The position numbers were made by a program, and so were the translations under genes. From Verrucomicrobiaceae bacterium (GTDB lineage: Bacteria > Verrucomicrobiota > Verrucomicrobiia > Verrucomicrobiales > Verrucomicrobiaceae), in the NCBI GenBank assembly GCA_019694165.1, contig JAIBCL010000011.1, forward strand, positions 157,765 through 221,764: a stretch of DNA of 64,000 bases, read 5' to 3'. The number at the start of each line of letters is the position of its first letter. The first letter of the stretch is position 1. Shown piece by piece: positions 35,515 through 45,359 of this stretch. A model generated the notes under the pieces. The model searched no databases and had not been told where the DNA came from. It worked only from the letters and a program-made list of their open reading frames with translations.

Positions 35515-37914
35515 ATGAAAATTCCGACTCCGGCTCCGCTTGTTCTCGCCGCGCTCGCCTGGGCGACGGCGCTCCCGCTTCACGCCCAGCAGCGCATCGA
35601 GGTGACGCGCGATCTTTGGATCTCTTCCTACGTCAAGGAGGTCGAGGGGAACAACGGCGGCTCGAACAAACTGAAGCTCAAAGGCATCCAGGAGTTCTTC
35701 CTCATCGACTTCGACCCCGCGCCGCTGCGCGGAAGGAGGGTCACGCGCGCACAGCTTCATGTGCATCTGATGTCGCCGGAGCATCCGCTGCCGCGCATCA
35801 CCGTGTCATCGCTGGCGCAGGAATGGGTGGAGGGCGCCGGCACCGGGTATGCGAAGGTAAGCGGTGCCAGTTCATTCCGCTGGGCGCGCACTGGCGAGTC
35901 GCGCTGGAGCAGCGAGGGCACTGACATCACCAGCGTAATGTGCGGCGAAGGCGGGTCGGTGTGGGGTTTCGGCGATGCGTCGCCACCGGATGACAAAGGC
36001 TGGCAGATCATCCCCATCGAGCCCGAAGTGGCGCAGGCACGGATCGACGGCACATCGCACGGTTTTGTGGTGATGGATGACGTGGGCAGTGAATACACGC
36101 GCGATGGAGACAAGTTCACCTACACGAACTTCGTGAACCGCTACGTCTCGAGCCGCGAGGACCGGAGGGACTACCGGCCTTTCTTCACGCTGTGGCTCGA
36201 CGATGCCGGCGCAGCGCGGAAACCGGCGCCGGCTACGAACGAGGAGCAGACCGCCGTCGCGCCAGCGAAGCTGCCGGATTTGCCGCCGACCGCCGGCAGC
36301 CCGGGGGCGAGTCCACCCGTGGCGTGCCGGGATGAATTCGGCGAGCCGCTGCGCTCGTTGCGATTTTTTGCAGCAAAGGGCGAGTGCATCGGCTTCTCCG
36401 TCGCCGCCCGGCCTGCGGATGTGCGCGTGGAGATCGACGGCATCGAAGCAAAGCTCCACGCGATGCCGAAGGTCGGCGGCCAACACGATCCGCTCGTGCC
36501 CGCGGGGTTCGATCCGGGCGGCGCGCCGGTGAATCTGGCGGATGCGGACACCTTCATCGACTTGCATGTGCCGAAAGCTGCGGCGCACGGCGGGCGCACA
36601 GGCACGCTGCGCGTGAATGGTGCGGACGTACCGCTCCATTTCACCGTCTGGAATTTCACGCTGCCCGACCGTCTCTCGTTCCTGCCGCAGATGAACGCCT
36701 ACGGCCTCCCCGGTCAGCCGCGCGAATGGTACCGGCTCGCGCACGAGAATCGCACGGTGCTCAACCAGCTCCCGTATGGCTGGCGGGGGAATGTGGACGA
36801 TCCACCGCCGGTGATCCGTGCCGACGGCACGTGGGACTGGACGAAGTATGATGCCGAGTTCGGCCCGTTGCTCGATGGCAGCGCCTTCGCCGGCCTGCCG
36901 CGCGCGGGCGTGCCGGTGGAGGCGTTTTATCTGCCGCTGAACGAGAACTGGCCGATGCAGCACGACGCACATTTCAAGGGCGGCTACTGGATCGAGCATG
37001 CTTTCGACGAAACGTACTGGACGGAGTTCCGCGCCGCCGCAGCGGAAATCGCGCGGCATTTTGAAGAGCGCGGCTGGACCACGCCGGTGCTCGAGTTCTA
37101 CCTGAACGACAAGGTGTCCTTCAAGACCGGCGGCTGGCGCAAGACCTTCGCCGCATGGATCTTCGACGAGCCGGTGCACACGCAGGACTTCTGGGCGCTG
37201 CGCCGGTACGGCCAGGAGTTCTGGAAAGCGGTGGCGCCTTTCCAAAAGCCTGCGCTCGCCTTCCGCGCCGACATCTCACGACCGCAATGGCAGCGCGACG
37301 TGCTCGATCACGTCACGAACGTGGAGGTCGTCAGCGGTGTCCTGCGCGACTACTGGCCGCGCGTCATGCGGCGCGCGGAGCAGTGCGGGAATCTCTATTA
37401 CATGTACGGCAGCGCCAGTCCGGCAGGCGTGTCCGGCACGGCCAATGCCGCGTGGTGCGTGGAGTCGTGGTCGCTCGGCGCGGAGGGCGTGGTTCCTTGG
37501 AACACCATCGGCAAGGCCTCCGCATGGCAGCAGCCCGATGATCTGGCGGTGATCTACCCCACGCCGAACGGCCCCGTGCCATCGCTGCGGCTCAAAGCTT
37601 TCCGCGCCGGCCAGCAGCTCGTCGAATACCTCGAGCAGTACGCAGCCGCAAGCAATCAGCCGCGCGCGTCCGTGATGGCCGCCGTGCGAGCGATCCCCGG
37701 CGTGCGTGCCACGCTTGTGAAGAAGAGTGAAGAAGACGCCGGTCGCTCGCTGTTCGGTGCGGAGACGCACGCCGCCCTCGCGACGCTGCGCGTGAGGCTC
37801 GGTCGCTGGCTCGACGCCAAAGCCCCCGCCCCGCGCGAGAGCTGGCACGATCCGCGCCCGCGCCGGCCTGATGCCACGAAGGCGCGGACGATCACGCCGA
37901 TGCACGCGCCGTAG
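35515..37914 (+). CDS. Exported DUF4091 glycosidase-like protein
   Basis: A 799-residue exported protein with a signal peptide (residues 1-25, ending LPLHAQQ). Residues 30-230 form a beta-sandwich of the DNRLRE/NPCBM-like kind (LWISSYVKEV, GIQEFFLIDFD, RVTRAQLHVHLM). The C-terminal 450 residues match DUF4091, a TIM-barrel related to GH123 hexosaminidases: LPQMNAYGLPG, VEAFYLPLNENWP, AAWIFDEPVHTQDFW with candidate acidic residues, and YYMYGSASPAGVSG, GAEGVVPWNTIGK. Its substrate is probably a glycan of the cell envelope or environment. It is divergent from the cysteine desulfurase over a 168-bp gap that has a run of GATGGATGG repeats. Confidence 0.7.
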   Translation: MKIPTPAPLVLAALAWATALPLHAQQRIEVTRDLWISSYVKEVEGNNGGSNKLKLKGIQEFFLIDFDPAPLRGRRVTRAQLHVHLMSPEHPLPRITVSSLAQEWVEGAGTGYAKVSGASSFRWARTGESRWSSEGTDITSVMCGEGGSVWGFGDASPPDDKGWQIIPIEPEVAQARIDGTSHGFVVMDDVGSEYTRDGDKFTYTNFVNRYVSSREDRRDYRPFFTLWLDDAGAARKPAPATNEEQTAVAPAKLPDLPPTAGSPGASPPVACRDEFGEPLRSLRFFAAKGECIGFSVAARPADVRVEIDGIEAKLHAMPKVGGQHDPLVPAGFDPGGAPVNLADADTFIDLHVPKAAAHGGRTGTLRVNGADVPLHFTVWNFTLPDRLSFLPQMNAYGLPGQPREWYRLAHENRTVLNQLPYGWRGNVDDPPPVIRADGTWDWTKYDAEFGPLLDGSAFAGLPRAGVPVEAFYLPLNENWPMQHDAHFKGGYWIEHAFDETYWTEFRAAAAEIARHFEERGWTTPVLEFYLNDKVSFKTGGWRKTFAAWIFDEPVHTQDFWALRRYGQEFWKAVAPFQKPALAFRADISRPQWQRDVLDHVTNVEVVSGVLRDYWPRVMRRAEQCGNLYYMYGSASPAGVSGTANAAWCVESWSLGAEGVVPWNTIGKASAWQQPDDLAVIYPTPNGPVPSLRLKAFRAGQQLVEYLEQYAAASNQPRASVMAAVRAIPGVRATLVKKSEEDAGRSLFGAETHAALATLRVRLGRWLDAKAPAPRESWHDPRPRRPDATKARTITPMHAP

Positions 37915-37948
37915 CAGGCGTGACCTCCACCACTTGCGCGTGGAATGC

Positions 37949-38773
37949 TCACACCAGGGTGGCTTTCTTCACCTTGCCGAAGTCGGCGCCGAGGAACTGG
38001 CGGGCGAGATTCTCGAACTGCTCGGAGAGGTCGGTGAGGTGGATCTCGAGAGCGGGCCGGGCTTTGCCGGGGCGCAGCAGGCCCAGGGTTTGCAGGCGCG
38101 ATTTGACATGAGCGGCACATGTGGAGGCGGAGTCCACGAGCCGGACGCGCTGGCCGACGACACGACGGATCGCGGGCACGAGGAGCGGATAGTGCGTGCA
38201 GCCGAGCACGAGGGTATCGATGCCTTTTTCAATGAGCGGCTTGAGGTACTCACGCAACACCATCTTCGTGGAGGCGTGATCGACCCAGCCTTCTTCCACG
38301 AAGTTGGCGAGCAGCGGCGTGGCGGCGGCGTGGATTTGCAAATCAGGCCGGCGCATGGCGAGGCGGTGCTGATAGGCGCAACTGCGAATGGTGCCCGCGG
38401 TGCCGATGACACCGACGCGCTGGCAGTGCGTATCCGCCAGCGTGGCCTCGACGCCAGGCTCGAGCACGCCGATGACGGGCACGCGAAAGGTGGACTCGAG
38501 CAAAGGCAGGGCGTGGGCCGTGGCCGTGTTGCAGGCGACGATGACGGCCTTCACACCGCGCGCGATGAGAAACTGGGCATCCTCGACGGCAAAGCGGCGG
38601 ATGGTATCCGGCGACTTGGAGCCGTATGGCAGCCGTGCGGTGTCGCCGAGGTAGATGACGGACTCGCCGGGCAGCAGCTCGCGCAAGGCGCGCACGACGG
38701 TCAGACCGCCGACGCCGGAGTCGAACACACCGAGAGGAGAGGAGGCGGAAGGGGATTCTGGAAGGACGGTCAC
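37949..38773 (-). CDS. murI: Glutamate racemase
   Basis: A 274-residue cofactor-independent racemase that makes D-glutamate for peptidoglycan. The two catalytic cysteines are in VACNTATA and GCTHYPLL, and the N-terminus carries GVFDSGVGGLTV with the catalytic Asp and Ser. YLGDTARLPYG and the VDSA block near the end complete the set. A GTG at 38773 (then TVLPESP) gives the normal family length; an ATG at 38860 would add 29 residues without family support. It is convergent with the DUF4091 gene and divergent from the kinase. Confidence 0.95.
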   Translation of the reverse strand: MTVLPESPSASSPLGVFDSGVGGLTVVRALRELLPGESVIYLGDTARLPYGSKSPDTIRRFAVEDAQFLIARGVKAVIVACNTATAHALPLLESTFRVPVIGVLEPGVEATLADTHCQRVGVIGTAGTIRSCAYQHRLAMRRPDLQIHAAATPLLANFVEEGWVDHASTKMVLREYLKPLIEKGIDTLVLGCTHYPLLVPAIRRVVGQRVRLVDSASTCAAHVKSRLQTLGLLRPGKARPALEIHLTDLSEQFENLARQFLGADFGKVKKATLV

Positions 38774-39033
38774 GATGAGGACGGGCAAAGGGATGAGCTG
38801 GGCGCGCGAAATCGGGCGCAGAAGGCCGACGAGTCTGGCATCGAATTGTGTTTCCCGCATCTGGTATCCCGGCGCAGGATGATCCTTGTCAGCGACGGCG
38901 GCCTCATGCGGTCGTCTCGTCATTTGCGATGGTCATCCGGTGGATGCGAGCCGGAGAACGGCTGAGAGAAAGAGGCATCAAGAACGTGCAAGGCAGCGGG
39001 GGTGCGTTATGATCGGCGCGCTTGAGCAACGGC

Positions 39034-41580
39034 ATGGCCCATCCCCAACGCAGCGCCCCGGACATCCGGGACCACGAGACGATCCGTATGATCGGACGTG
39101 GTGCCTACGGCGAGGTGTGGATGGCACGCGGCGTGACGGGCGCGCTGCGGGCTGTGAAAGTGGTGAGGCGGGAGGATTACGATCACCCGGGGTCGTTCGA
39201 GCGGGAGTTTGAGGCCATCAAAAAATATGAGCCTGTTTCACGGAAGCATCCGGGGCTGGTGCCGGTGCTGCAAGTGGGCCGGAACACGGAGGCAGGCTTC
39301 TATTATTACATCATGGAGCTGGCTGATGACCTGGAACGCGGACGCGACATCGATCCGGCCACGTACCGCCCGCACTCGCTCCAGGCGCAAATGCGGCGGG
39401 ATGGCCGGGTGAGCGCCGAGCAGTGCATCGAGCTTGGGGCCAATGTGGCGGAGGGCCTGGATCATTTGCACCGGAACAAGCTCATCCACCGCGATGTGAA
39501 GCCCTCGAACCTGATCTTCACGGACGGCTCTTGCAAGCTGGCGGACATCGGCCTGGTGGCGCTGCTCGGGCAGCAGAGCTTTGTAGGCACGGAAGGATTC
39601 GTCGCACCGGAGGGTCCGGGCACGCCGGCGGCGGACATGTTCAGTCTGGGCATGGTCTTGTATGAGGCGGCCACGGGGAAGGACCGCCTGGATTTCCCGG
39701 ACATCCCGTCCTCGCGTGAGACTGGGGAGAAACTGGAAGTCTGGCGGCGCCTGAACCGCGTGATCTGCCGTGCGTGCGCGCCGAAGGCCAAGGACCGCTA
39801 CGACAGTGCGCTCGAGATGAGCCTGGACCTGCGCGGCAAGCCCCTGCCCTCCCGGAAGCGAGTCTGGTATGCGGCGGCGGGGGCGGTGGCGGCCATCGTG
39901 CTGGCGGTTGGCTTTGGCATGTGGCTGGCGCAGCACCGGCGGATGTCGGGCATGGTGGCGGTGGGTGAGGCCGTGTCGCTCTTGAGCATCAAGTCCGCGC
40001 CCGCGGGGGCGGTGGTGTTCGCCGGTGAAGACAAGCTGGGCACGACGCCGCTCAAGCTCGATCCGCCGGAAGGCGTGCCGGTCATCTACCAGCTCCGGCT
40101 TCCAGGCTACAAGGCGCGCGAGATCGAGCACACCGCCGAAGCGGGCAAGCCGGTGGAGTTTGATCTGAAGCTCGATCCTTCAAAACTGCCGCAGCCGGGA
40201 GAACGCTGGACGAACAGCATCGGCATCTCCTTCACGCCGCGGCAGGGCGGACATGTCTCGACGCAGCCGGTGGAGATGAAGGACTTCCGCCGGTTCGTGG
40301 AGGCCTCGGGCCGCACATTCGAAGGCAAGGTCGTGCGCTTTGAGAATGCGCAGGACAAGAAGACGTTTTACATCGTCGTCGTCCCGCCGGGAGATGCGGA
40401 CGCGTTCCGCTACTGGATGACGGAGCAGGACCGCGACGACGGCTTTCTGAGCCAGGAGCACCACTACGAGCTGGAGCCGTTTTATTTCGTCGAGCACCAG
40501 ACCGCCGGCGCCGAGGAGGCACCCGACGGCCGCGACCCCGAGACCACCTCTGCGGAGAAGAACTGGCAGGCGTTTTATCTGCGGGTGGCGCGGCAGACCT
40601 ATGGCGCGGTGACGCTGCGCTCGCTGCCGCAGGGCATGAAAGTCTTCCAGCATGAGGAATTCCTCGGCGAAACGCCTCTGACGTTGGAGCGCGTCCGGAC
40701 GGGCGATGTGGAATACGAGCTGCGCGGAGAGGGCTTCACGGACGCCGTGCTCGAAGGCGAGGTTCATGAGGGCGAGATTCTCGATCTGTTTGCAAACATG
40801 GACACGCCCACAGGTGTGTCCTATGGCCGGGAATGGAAGAACAGCCAGGGCATGCGCTTCGTGCCGCTGGGTGACAATCTGCTCATGGCCATCTGGGAGA
40901 CTCGTCGGCGAGATTATCTGGAGTACGCCAAGGCCGCCAACGGCCGCAGGCCGCCCGCACTGGAAGACGCCAGCAAGAGCGGCACCAAGCCGGTGACAAG
41001 CGTGGACCGCGCCGAAGCGCGCGGCTTCTGCGCCTGGCTCACCGAGCGGGAACGCGCCTCGGGCACCATTTCGGCCAACGACGTGTACCGCTTGCCCACG
41101 GACGAGGAATGGAGCCGCGCCGTCGGCCTGCCCCTAGAGCGCGGGGCGGATCCCGCAGAGCGCAACGGCCGCATCCGCGGCATCTACCCCTGGGGCTTCG
41201 AGTGGCCGCCGCCGGACCACATCGACAATTTCGCCGATGCCACTGGTGCCAGACAGGCCGGCATCGACAGCGTGATCCCGGGCTACGATGACAAGTCCGC
41301 CTACCCGGCCAACGTCACCACGCTGCAACCCAATGAACGGGGTATTGCCGGCTTGGCGGGAAACGTGTCCGAATGGACCGACACGGACTTCAACAAACCC
41401 GTCCCAGGCCAGGAAGGCAAAACGCCCCTCGGAACCACACGCGGTGGCAATTGGCGCAGCAGTTCCCAGGAGGAACTGCTCGCCTCGACGCGCACGCCAG
41501 TGCCGCCCGATACCCGCAGGAACACCATCGGCTTCCGCATCGTCCTGGTGAAGAAGTCCGCTCCGGCTGCGGCACCGTAA
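39034..41580 (+). CDS. Ser/Thr protein kinase with PEGA and FGS domains
   Basis: An 848-residue single-pass membrane protein. The cytoplasmic kinase spans residues 15-260: glycine loop GRGAYGEVW, catalytic Lys in RAVKVV (K42), IHRDVKPSN with D154, and DIGLV at 171-175 where most kinases have DFG. A membrane helix follows near 266-288 (AAAGAVAAIVLAVGFGMWLA). The outer part has two PEGA-type beta domains (SAPAGAVVFAGEDKLGTTPL and SLPQGMKVFQHEEFLGETPL) and ends with a formylglycine-enzyme-like domain (GISFTP.., RLPTDEEWSRAVG, GIAGLAGNVSEWTD, RGGNW). The catalytic Cys pair of FGE is absent, so the domain is probably a sensor. A TTG four codons upstream (39022) is a possible start. Confidence 0.8.
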   Translation: MAHPQRSAPDIRDHETIRMIGRGAYGEVWMARGVTGALRAVKVVRREDYDHPGSFEREFEAIKKYEPVSRKHPGLVPVLQVGRNTEAGFYYYIMELADDLERGRDIDPATYRPHSLQAQMRRDGRVSAEQCIELGANVAEGLDHLHRNKLIHRDVKPSNLIFTDGSCKLADIGLVALLGQQSFVGTEGFVAPEGPGTPAADMFSLGMVLYEAATGKDRLDFPDIPSSRETGEKLEVWRRLNRVICRACAPKAKDRYDSALEMSLDLRGKPLPSRKRVWYAAAGAVAAIVLAVGFGMWLAQHRRMSGMVAVGEAVSLLSIKSAPAGAVVFAGEDKLGTTPLKLDPPEGVPVIYQLRLPGYKAREIEHTAEAGKPVEFDLKLDPSKLPQPGERWTNSIGISFTPRQGGHVSTQPVEMKDFRRFVEASGRTFEGKVVRFENAQDKKTFYIVVVPPGDADAFRYWMTEQDRDDGFLSQEHHYELEPFYFVEHQTAGAEEAPDGRDPETTSAEKNWQAFYLRVARQTYGAVTLRSLPQGMKVFQHEEFLGETPLTLERVRTGDVEYELRGEGFTDAVLEGEVHEGEILDLFANMDTPTGVSYGREWKNSQGMRFVPLGDNLLMAIWETRRRDYLEYAKAANGRRPPALEDASKSGTKPVTSVDRAEARGFCAWLTERERASGTISANDVYRLPTDEEWSRAVGLPLERGADPAERNGRIRGIYPWGFEWPPPDHIDNFADATGARQAGIDSVIPGYDDKSAYPANVTTLQPNERGIAGLAGNVSEWTDTDFNKPVPGQEGKTPLGTTRGGNWRSSSQEELLASTRTPVPPDTRRNTIGFRIVLVKKSAPAAAP

Positions 41581-41670
41581 CAGGGTGTCTGCGCAGGCCC
41601 TACGCTGTGTGCGGATCGCGATCCGCCGCCGCTGCCCGGAATCAGGGCACTTCGACCATTTCCGCCCTCC

Positions 41671-42303
41671 CTACCAACCGCCGTCTTGCAAGAAGGGATT
41701 CTCCAGCCGTTCGCGGCCGATCGTGGTCGCGTCGCCGTGACCTGGAAAGACGCGGGTATCGTCCGGAAGATTCAGAAGCCTGGCTTCAATGCCTGAGAGC
41801 AGCATCTCTGTACTGCCACCGGGGAAATCGGTGCGGCCGATGCCGTCGAGAAAAAGGACGTCTCCGCCGAAGACGATACGCAGTGCGGCTTGGTGAAGAC
41901 AGATGCTGTCCGGCGAGTGGCCGGGAATGTGAAGCACCTGCCAGTCCAGGCCGCCAATAGTGACGGCATCACGTCCCTCAAGCACTTCATCGACCTCGAA
42001 AGCCTCGACAGCCAACGACGACCCCGTCACCGCTCCCCAGAGCCGCTCCAAAGTCAGATCTCGCGAGAACGGGGCAAATGCGAAGACCGGACAGCCGTAT
42101 GCCGCCCTGATCCGGGCGGCATCGAGCACGTGGTCGAAGTGCTGGTGGGTCAGCACGAGGGCACTTGCGCGCACCGGATCCCGCGAGGCCAGCCAGTCCG
42201 CCATGCCTTCCGGCGCATCGAACACCACGGCGGCCGAGTCCGTCTCAAGGAGCCAGCCGTTCGTTTGCGCGATCCCGCCGGTGAAGAAGGAGAGCCTGAA
42301 CAT
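41671..42303 (-). CDS. MBL-fold hydrolase (hydroxyacylglutathione-hydrolase-like)
   Basis: A 210-residue metallo-beta-lactamase-fold hydrolase. The dinuclear metal site is clear: LTHQHFDHVLD (HxHxDH), then HIPGHSPDSI, GGDVLFLDGIGRTDFPGG with the bridging Asp, and VFPGHGDATTIG with the last His. Its closest look is to glyoxalase II-like hydrolases and persulfide dioxygenase relatives, which act on thioester substrates. A longer reading frame extends upstream on the same strand but runs antisense through the prc gene, so it is not used. It is convergent with the kinase gene and divergent from prc. Confidence 0.8.
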   Translation of the reverse strand: MFRLSFFTGGIAQTNGWLLETDSAAVVFDAPEGMADWLASRDPVRASALVLTHQHFDHVLDAARIRAAYGCPVFAFAPFSRDLTLERLWGAVTGSSLAVEAFEVDEVLEGRDAVTIGGLDWQVLHIPGHSPDSICLHQAALRIVFGGDVLFLDGIGRTDFPGGSTEMLLSGIEARLLNLPDDTRVFPGHGDATTIGRERLENPFLQDGGW

Positions 42304-42426
42304 GAAGGTCAGAATCAAGTCTGAAAGCGTTGGACTTTTCAAGCCGGAACCCTGAAAATGCCGGACATTTTTTGCGGCTCGCTCCGCATCAATGTGGTTG
42401 TCATCATCGTAAGAATCCCCGTCAAC

Positions 42427-44826
42427 ATGAGTCGCCTCGCACTTTTCTCTCTCGCCGTCGCTCTGGCCGGTAACGCTGCCGGCCCGGCTGCGGCCGCCGC
42501 TGAAACAAACTTCGGCCAGGTGGCGATGCATGTGGCCTACATGCTGCAGAACCATCACTACAGTCACAAGGACTTCGATGATGCCGTCTCCGGCAAGTTG
42601 CTCGACAACTACCTCAACCTCCTGGACTTCAAGCACATCTTCTTCACCCAGCAGGACGTGGACAAGTTCAAGACGGCGTACGCCACCACGCTCGATGACC
42701 ATGTGCTCATGCGCAACATCAGTCCGGCCATCGAAATTTACGACGTTTACAAACAGCGCGTGGCCGAGCGCGTCGCCTACGCAAAGAAAGCGCTGGAGGC
42801 GAGCAAGTTCACCTTTGACTCGGACCGCAAGCTCGAAGTCAAACGCGACAAGCTCCCGTGGCCCAAGGACAAGGCTGCCGCTGACGCCCTTTGGAACGAC
42901 CTGCTTGAGGACAACCTCATCCAGGAGCACATGATCGAAAAGAACCGCGCCGACGAAGCGAAGAAGCGCGAAGCCGAGAAGGCGAAAAAGGCTGCCGAGA
43001 AGAAAGAACAGGACAAGGATGCCCCGCAGGCCGGCAAGGCGGAGGAGAAAAAGGAAGACAAGGCAGTGGCCTCCACCGGCAAACCCGCCGCGGTGCCGGC
43101 CATCAAGGCAAAAGCCAAGGATGATGAAGACGACGCGAAGCTTACTCCTCAGCAGCGTGTGGCTAAGGACTACGACCGCTTGCTTGAGAGCGTGAACGAG
43201 AATTCCAACGAGGAGGAAGTGGTGAACTACTTCCTCTCCTGCCTCGCAACGGCCTACGACCCGCACACCGAGTACATGAGCCAGAACGAGATGGACAACT
43301 TCAACATCCAGATGAAGCACTCGCTGGTCGGCATCGGCGCGCTGCTCGGCAAGAAGGACGATGGCGCGGAGATCCAGGGCATCGTGGTCGGCGGCCCGGC
43401 CGACAAGCAAGGCGAACTGCAGCTCAACGACCGCATCGTCGCGGTCGCCCAGGGCAATTCCGGCGATTACGTCGATGTAAAGTACAAGAAGCTCCAGGAC
43501 ATCGTGGACATGATCCGCGGCAAGCCGGACACGGTGGTGCGCCTCAAGATCGTGCCTGCCACGGATCCTACTGCCACGAAGGAAATCGCCATCACGCGTG
43601 GCGAGGTCGAATTGAAGGAAAAGCTGGCAAACGCCGAACTGCTCCAGACCCCGCCGGAACTCGGCAAGCCGATGAAGCTCGGCTGGATCAATCTGTCGTC
43701 CTTCTACGCCGACATGGAAGAAGGCAAGGTGAGCACCACCATCGATGTGGAAAAGCTGCTGCGCCGGCTCATGAAGGAAGGCATCGAAGGCCTCGTGCTC
43801 GACCTCCGCAGCAACGGTGGCGGCTCCCTTGAAGAAGCCATCAAGCTCACCGGCCTCTTCATTCCCGCAGGACCGGTCGTGCAGGCCAAGGACTGGCGCG
43901 AGAACATCACTTGGCGCGAGTGTGAGAACGAGCGCCCGGTCTATGAAGGCCCGATGATCGTGCTCACAGACAAGGCCAGCGCCTCCGCCAGCGAAATCCT
44001 CGCCGCCGCTTTGCAGGACTGCCACCGCGCTCTCATCGTGGGTGACAAATCCACATACGGCAAAGGCACCGTGCAGACCATCCTTCCCGTCGAGCGCTAC
44101 ATGCCCTTCTTCGCCCAGAAGTCCCGTGCCGGTGCCCTTAAGGTGACCATCCAGAAGTTCTACCGCATAGCCGGCGGCTCCACCCAGCTCAAAGGTGTGA
44201 TCCCCGACGTCATCCTCCCCTCAATCCGTGATGTGATGGACATCGGCGAGGCTTCCGCTGAGAATGCCCTGCCCTACGACACGATCCCGGCACGCACCTT
44301 TACCTACTTCCGCAAGTCGCCCTTCCCCGCCGAAGAACTCAGGTCGCGCGTGGCAAGTCGCATCGCCGACAATCCTGAGTTCCAGCTCATCATTGATGAG
44401 TCCCGGCGCCTGAAAGAGCGAATTGACCGGAACACCGTCAGCCTGAATGAAAAAGCCCGGGAGAAAGAGCGCGAGGACAACGAAGCCCGCCGCAAGCAAC
44501 AGGAGCAGGACCGTGCCGAACGGACGAAAAAAGTGGCGGAGACCCTCAAGAGCGGTGGCCTGAAGACCTACCACCTCACGCTCGACAACGTGAACAAGCC
44601 CGATCTGGTGCTCGAGTCCGACTTCACTCGCGAGCAGAGCACCGGCATGAGGATGACCAAACGCGACGATGATGACGGCTCCGGCGGCGGATCGAAATTC
44701 CCCTACGGAATCGAGCCCGTGAAGCTCGAGACCATCCACATCATGCGCGACCTCATCGACCTCGGCGGCACCCAGGCCACCACCGCCAAGACGGGTGACA
44801 AGCCCAAGCAGGCGTCTTCCAACTGA
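42427..44826 (+). CDS. prc: Tail-specific (C-terminal processing) protease, S41 family
   Basis: A 799-residue exported protease with a signal peptide (residues 1-24). Order: helical N-terminal domain ([15 protein letters not shown]), a Lys/Glu/Ala-rich insert at roughly 180-245, PDZ domain ([23 protein letters not shown]), and an S41 catalytic core with [11 protein letters not shown], the serine in [11 protein letters not shown], and the lysine in [10 protein letters not shown] long charged C-terminal domain (DUF3340-like) follows. It degrades or trims periplasmic proteins, including peptidoglycan hydrolases and outer-membrane components in other bacteria. Thirteen bases separate it from moaC, so the two are probably co-transcribed. 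The long charged insert is unusual. Confidence 0.9.
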   Translation: MSRLALFSLAVALAGNAAGPAAAAAETNFGQVAMHVAYMLQNHHYSHKDFDDAVSGKLLDNYLNLLDFKHIFFTQQDVDKFKTAYATTLDDHVLMRNISPAIEIYDVYKQRVAERVAYAKKALEASKFTFDSDRKLEVKRDKLPWPKDKAAADALWNDLLEDNLIQEHMIEKNRADEAKKREAEKAKKAAEKKEQDKDAPQAGKAEEKKEDKAVASTGKPAAVPAIKAKAKDDEDDAKLTPQQRVAKDYDRLLESVNENSNEEEVVNYFLSCLATAYDPHTEYMSQNEMDNFNIQMKHSLVGIGALLGKKDDGAEIQGIVVGGPADKQGELQLNDRIVAVAQGNSGDYVDVKYKKLQDIVDMIRGKPDTVVRLKIVPATDPTATKEIAITRGEVELKEKLANAELLQTPPELGKPMKLGWINLSSFYADMEEGKVSTTIDVEKLLRRLMKEGIEGLVLDLRSNGGGSLEEAIKLTGLFIPAGPVVQAKDWRENITWRECENERPVYEGPMIVLTDKASASASEILAAALQDCHRALIVGDKSTYGKGTVQTILPVERYMPFFAQKSRAGALKVTIQKFYRIAGGSTQLKGVIPDVILPSIRDVMDIGEASAENALPYDTIPARTFTYFRKSPFPAEELRSRVASRIADNPEFQLIIDESRRLKERIDRNTVSLNEKAREKEREDNEARRKQQEQDRAERTKKVAETLKSGGLKTYHLTLDNVNKPDLVLESDFTREQSTGMRMTKRDDDDGSGGGSKFPYGIEPVKLETIHIMRDLIDLGGTQATTAKTGDKPKQASSN

Positions 44827-44839
44827 TCCCGGCTCAGCC

Positions 44840-45310
44840 ATGGCCAAGGCGAAGAATCCCGCCGTGCTCACACACCTCGACGAGAGCGGCCAGGCATCCA
44901 TGGTGGATGTGTCGGCAAAGGCCAGTTCGCTCCGCGTGGCCGTGGCTGAAGGCCGCATCCTCCTCGGCAAGAAAACCCTCGCGCTGATCCGGAAGAACGA
45001 GATTCAGAAAGGCGACGTGCTCTCTGTCGCCCGCATCGCCGGGATCCAGGCGGCAAAGCAGACGCAGGCTCTCATCCCGCTCTGCCATCAGGTGCCGCTT
45101 TCAAAAGTCAGCGTCGATTTCGCCATCGAACCCGCCGGCATCCTCATCCAGTCGGCGGCCAAGACCGTGTCACAGACCGGCGTGGAAATGGAGGCTCTCA
45201 CCGCCGCCTCCATCGCCGCGCTCACCATCTACGACATGTGCAAGGCCGTGGACAAGGACATGCGCATCACCGACATGCGGCTCGTGTCGAAGACCAAGTT
45301 TGCCGTTTGA
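44840..45310 (+). CDS. moaC: Cyclic pyranopterin monophosphate synthase
   Basis: A 156-residue enzyme of the first step of molybdenum cofactor synthesis, which rearranges the GTP-derived intermediate made by MoaA. Marks: [31 protein letters not shown] with the active-site His/Cys region, [26 protein letters not shown], and [14 protein letters not shown] at the end. The length matches MoaC. It follows prc in the same direction at 13 bp; no other mo- genes are seen in the window, so the operon link with prc is unusual. Confidence 0.95.
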   Translation: MAKAKNPAVLTHLDESGQASMVDVSAKASSLRVAVAEGRILLGKKTLALIRKNEIQKGDVLSVARIAGIQAAKQTQALIPLCHQVPLSKVSVDFAIEPAGILIQSAAKTVSQTGVEMEALTAASIAALTIYDMCKAVDKDMRITDMRLVSKTKFAV

Positions 45311-45359
45311 ACGACTTTGCAGGCATCGGCCGGCCTGTTGGCCTCTCAGTCGGGAAACT

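Noticed and set aside
42304..44025. N-terminal extension of the MBL-fold gene by more than 570 codons
   Set aside because: It runs antisense to prc, whose protease motifs are complete, so the frame is a by-product of high GC.
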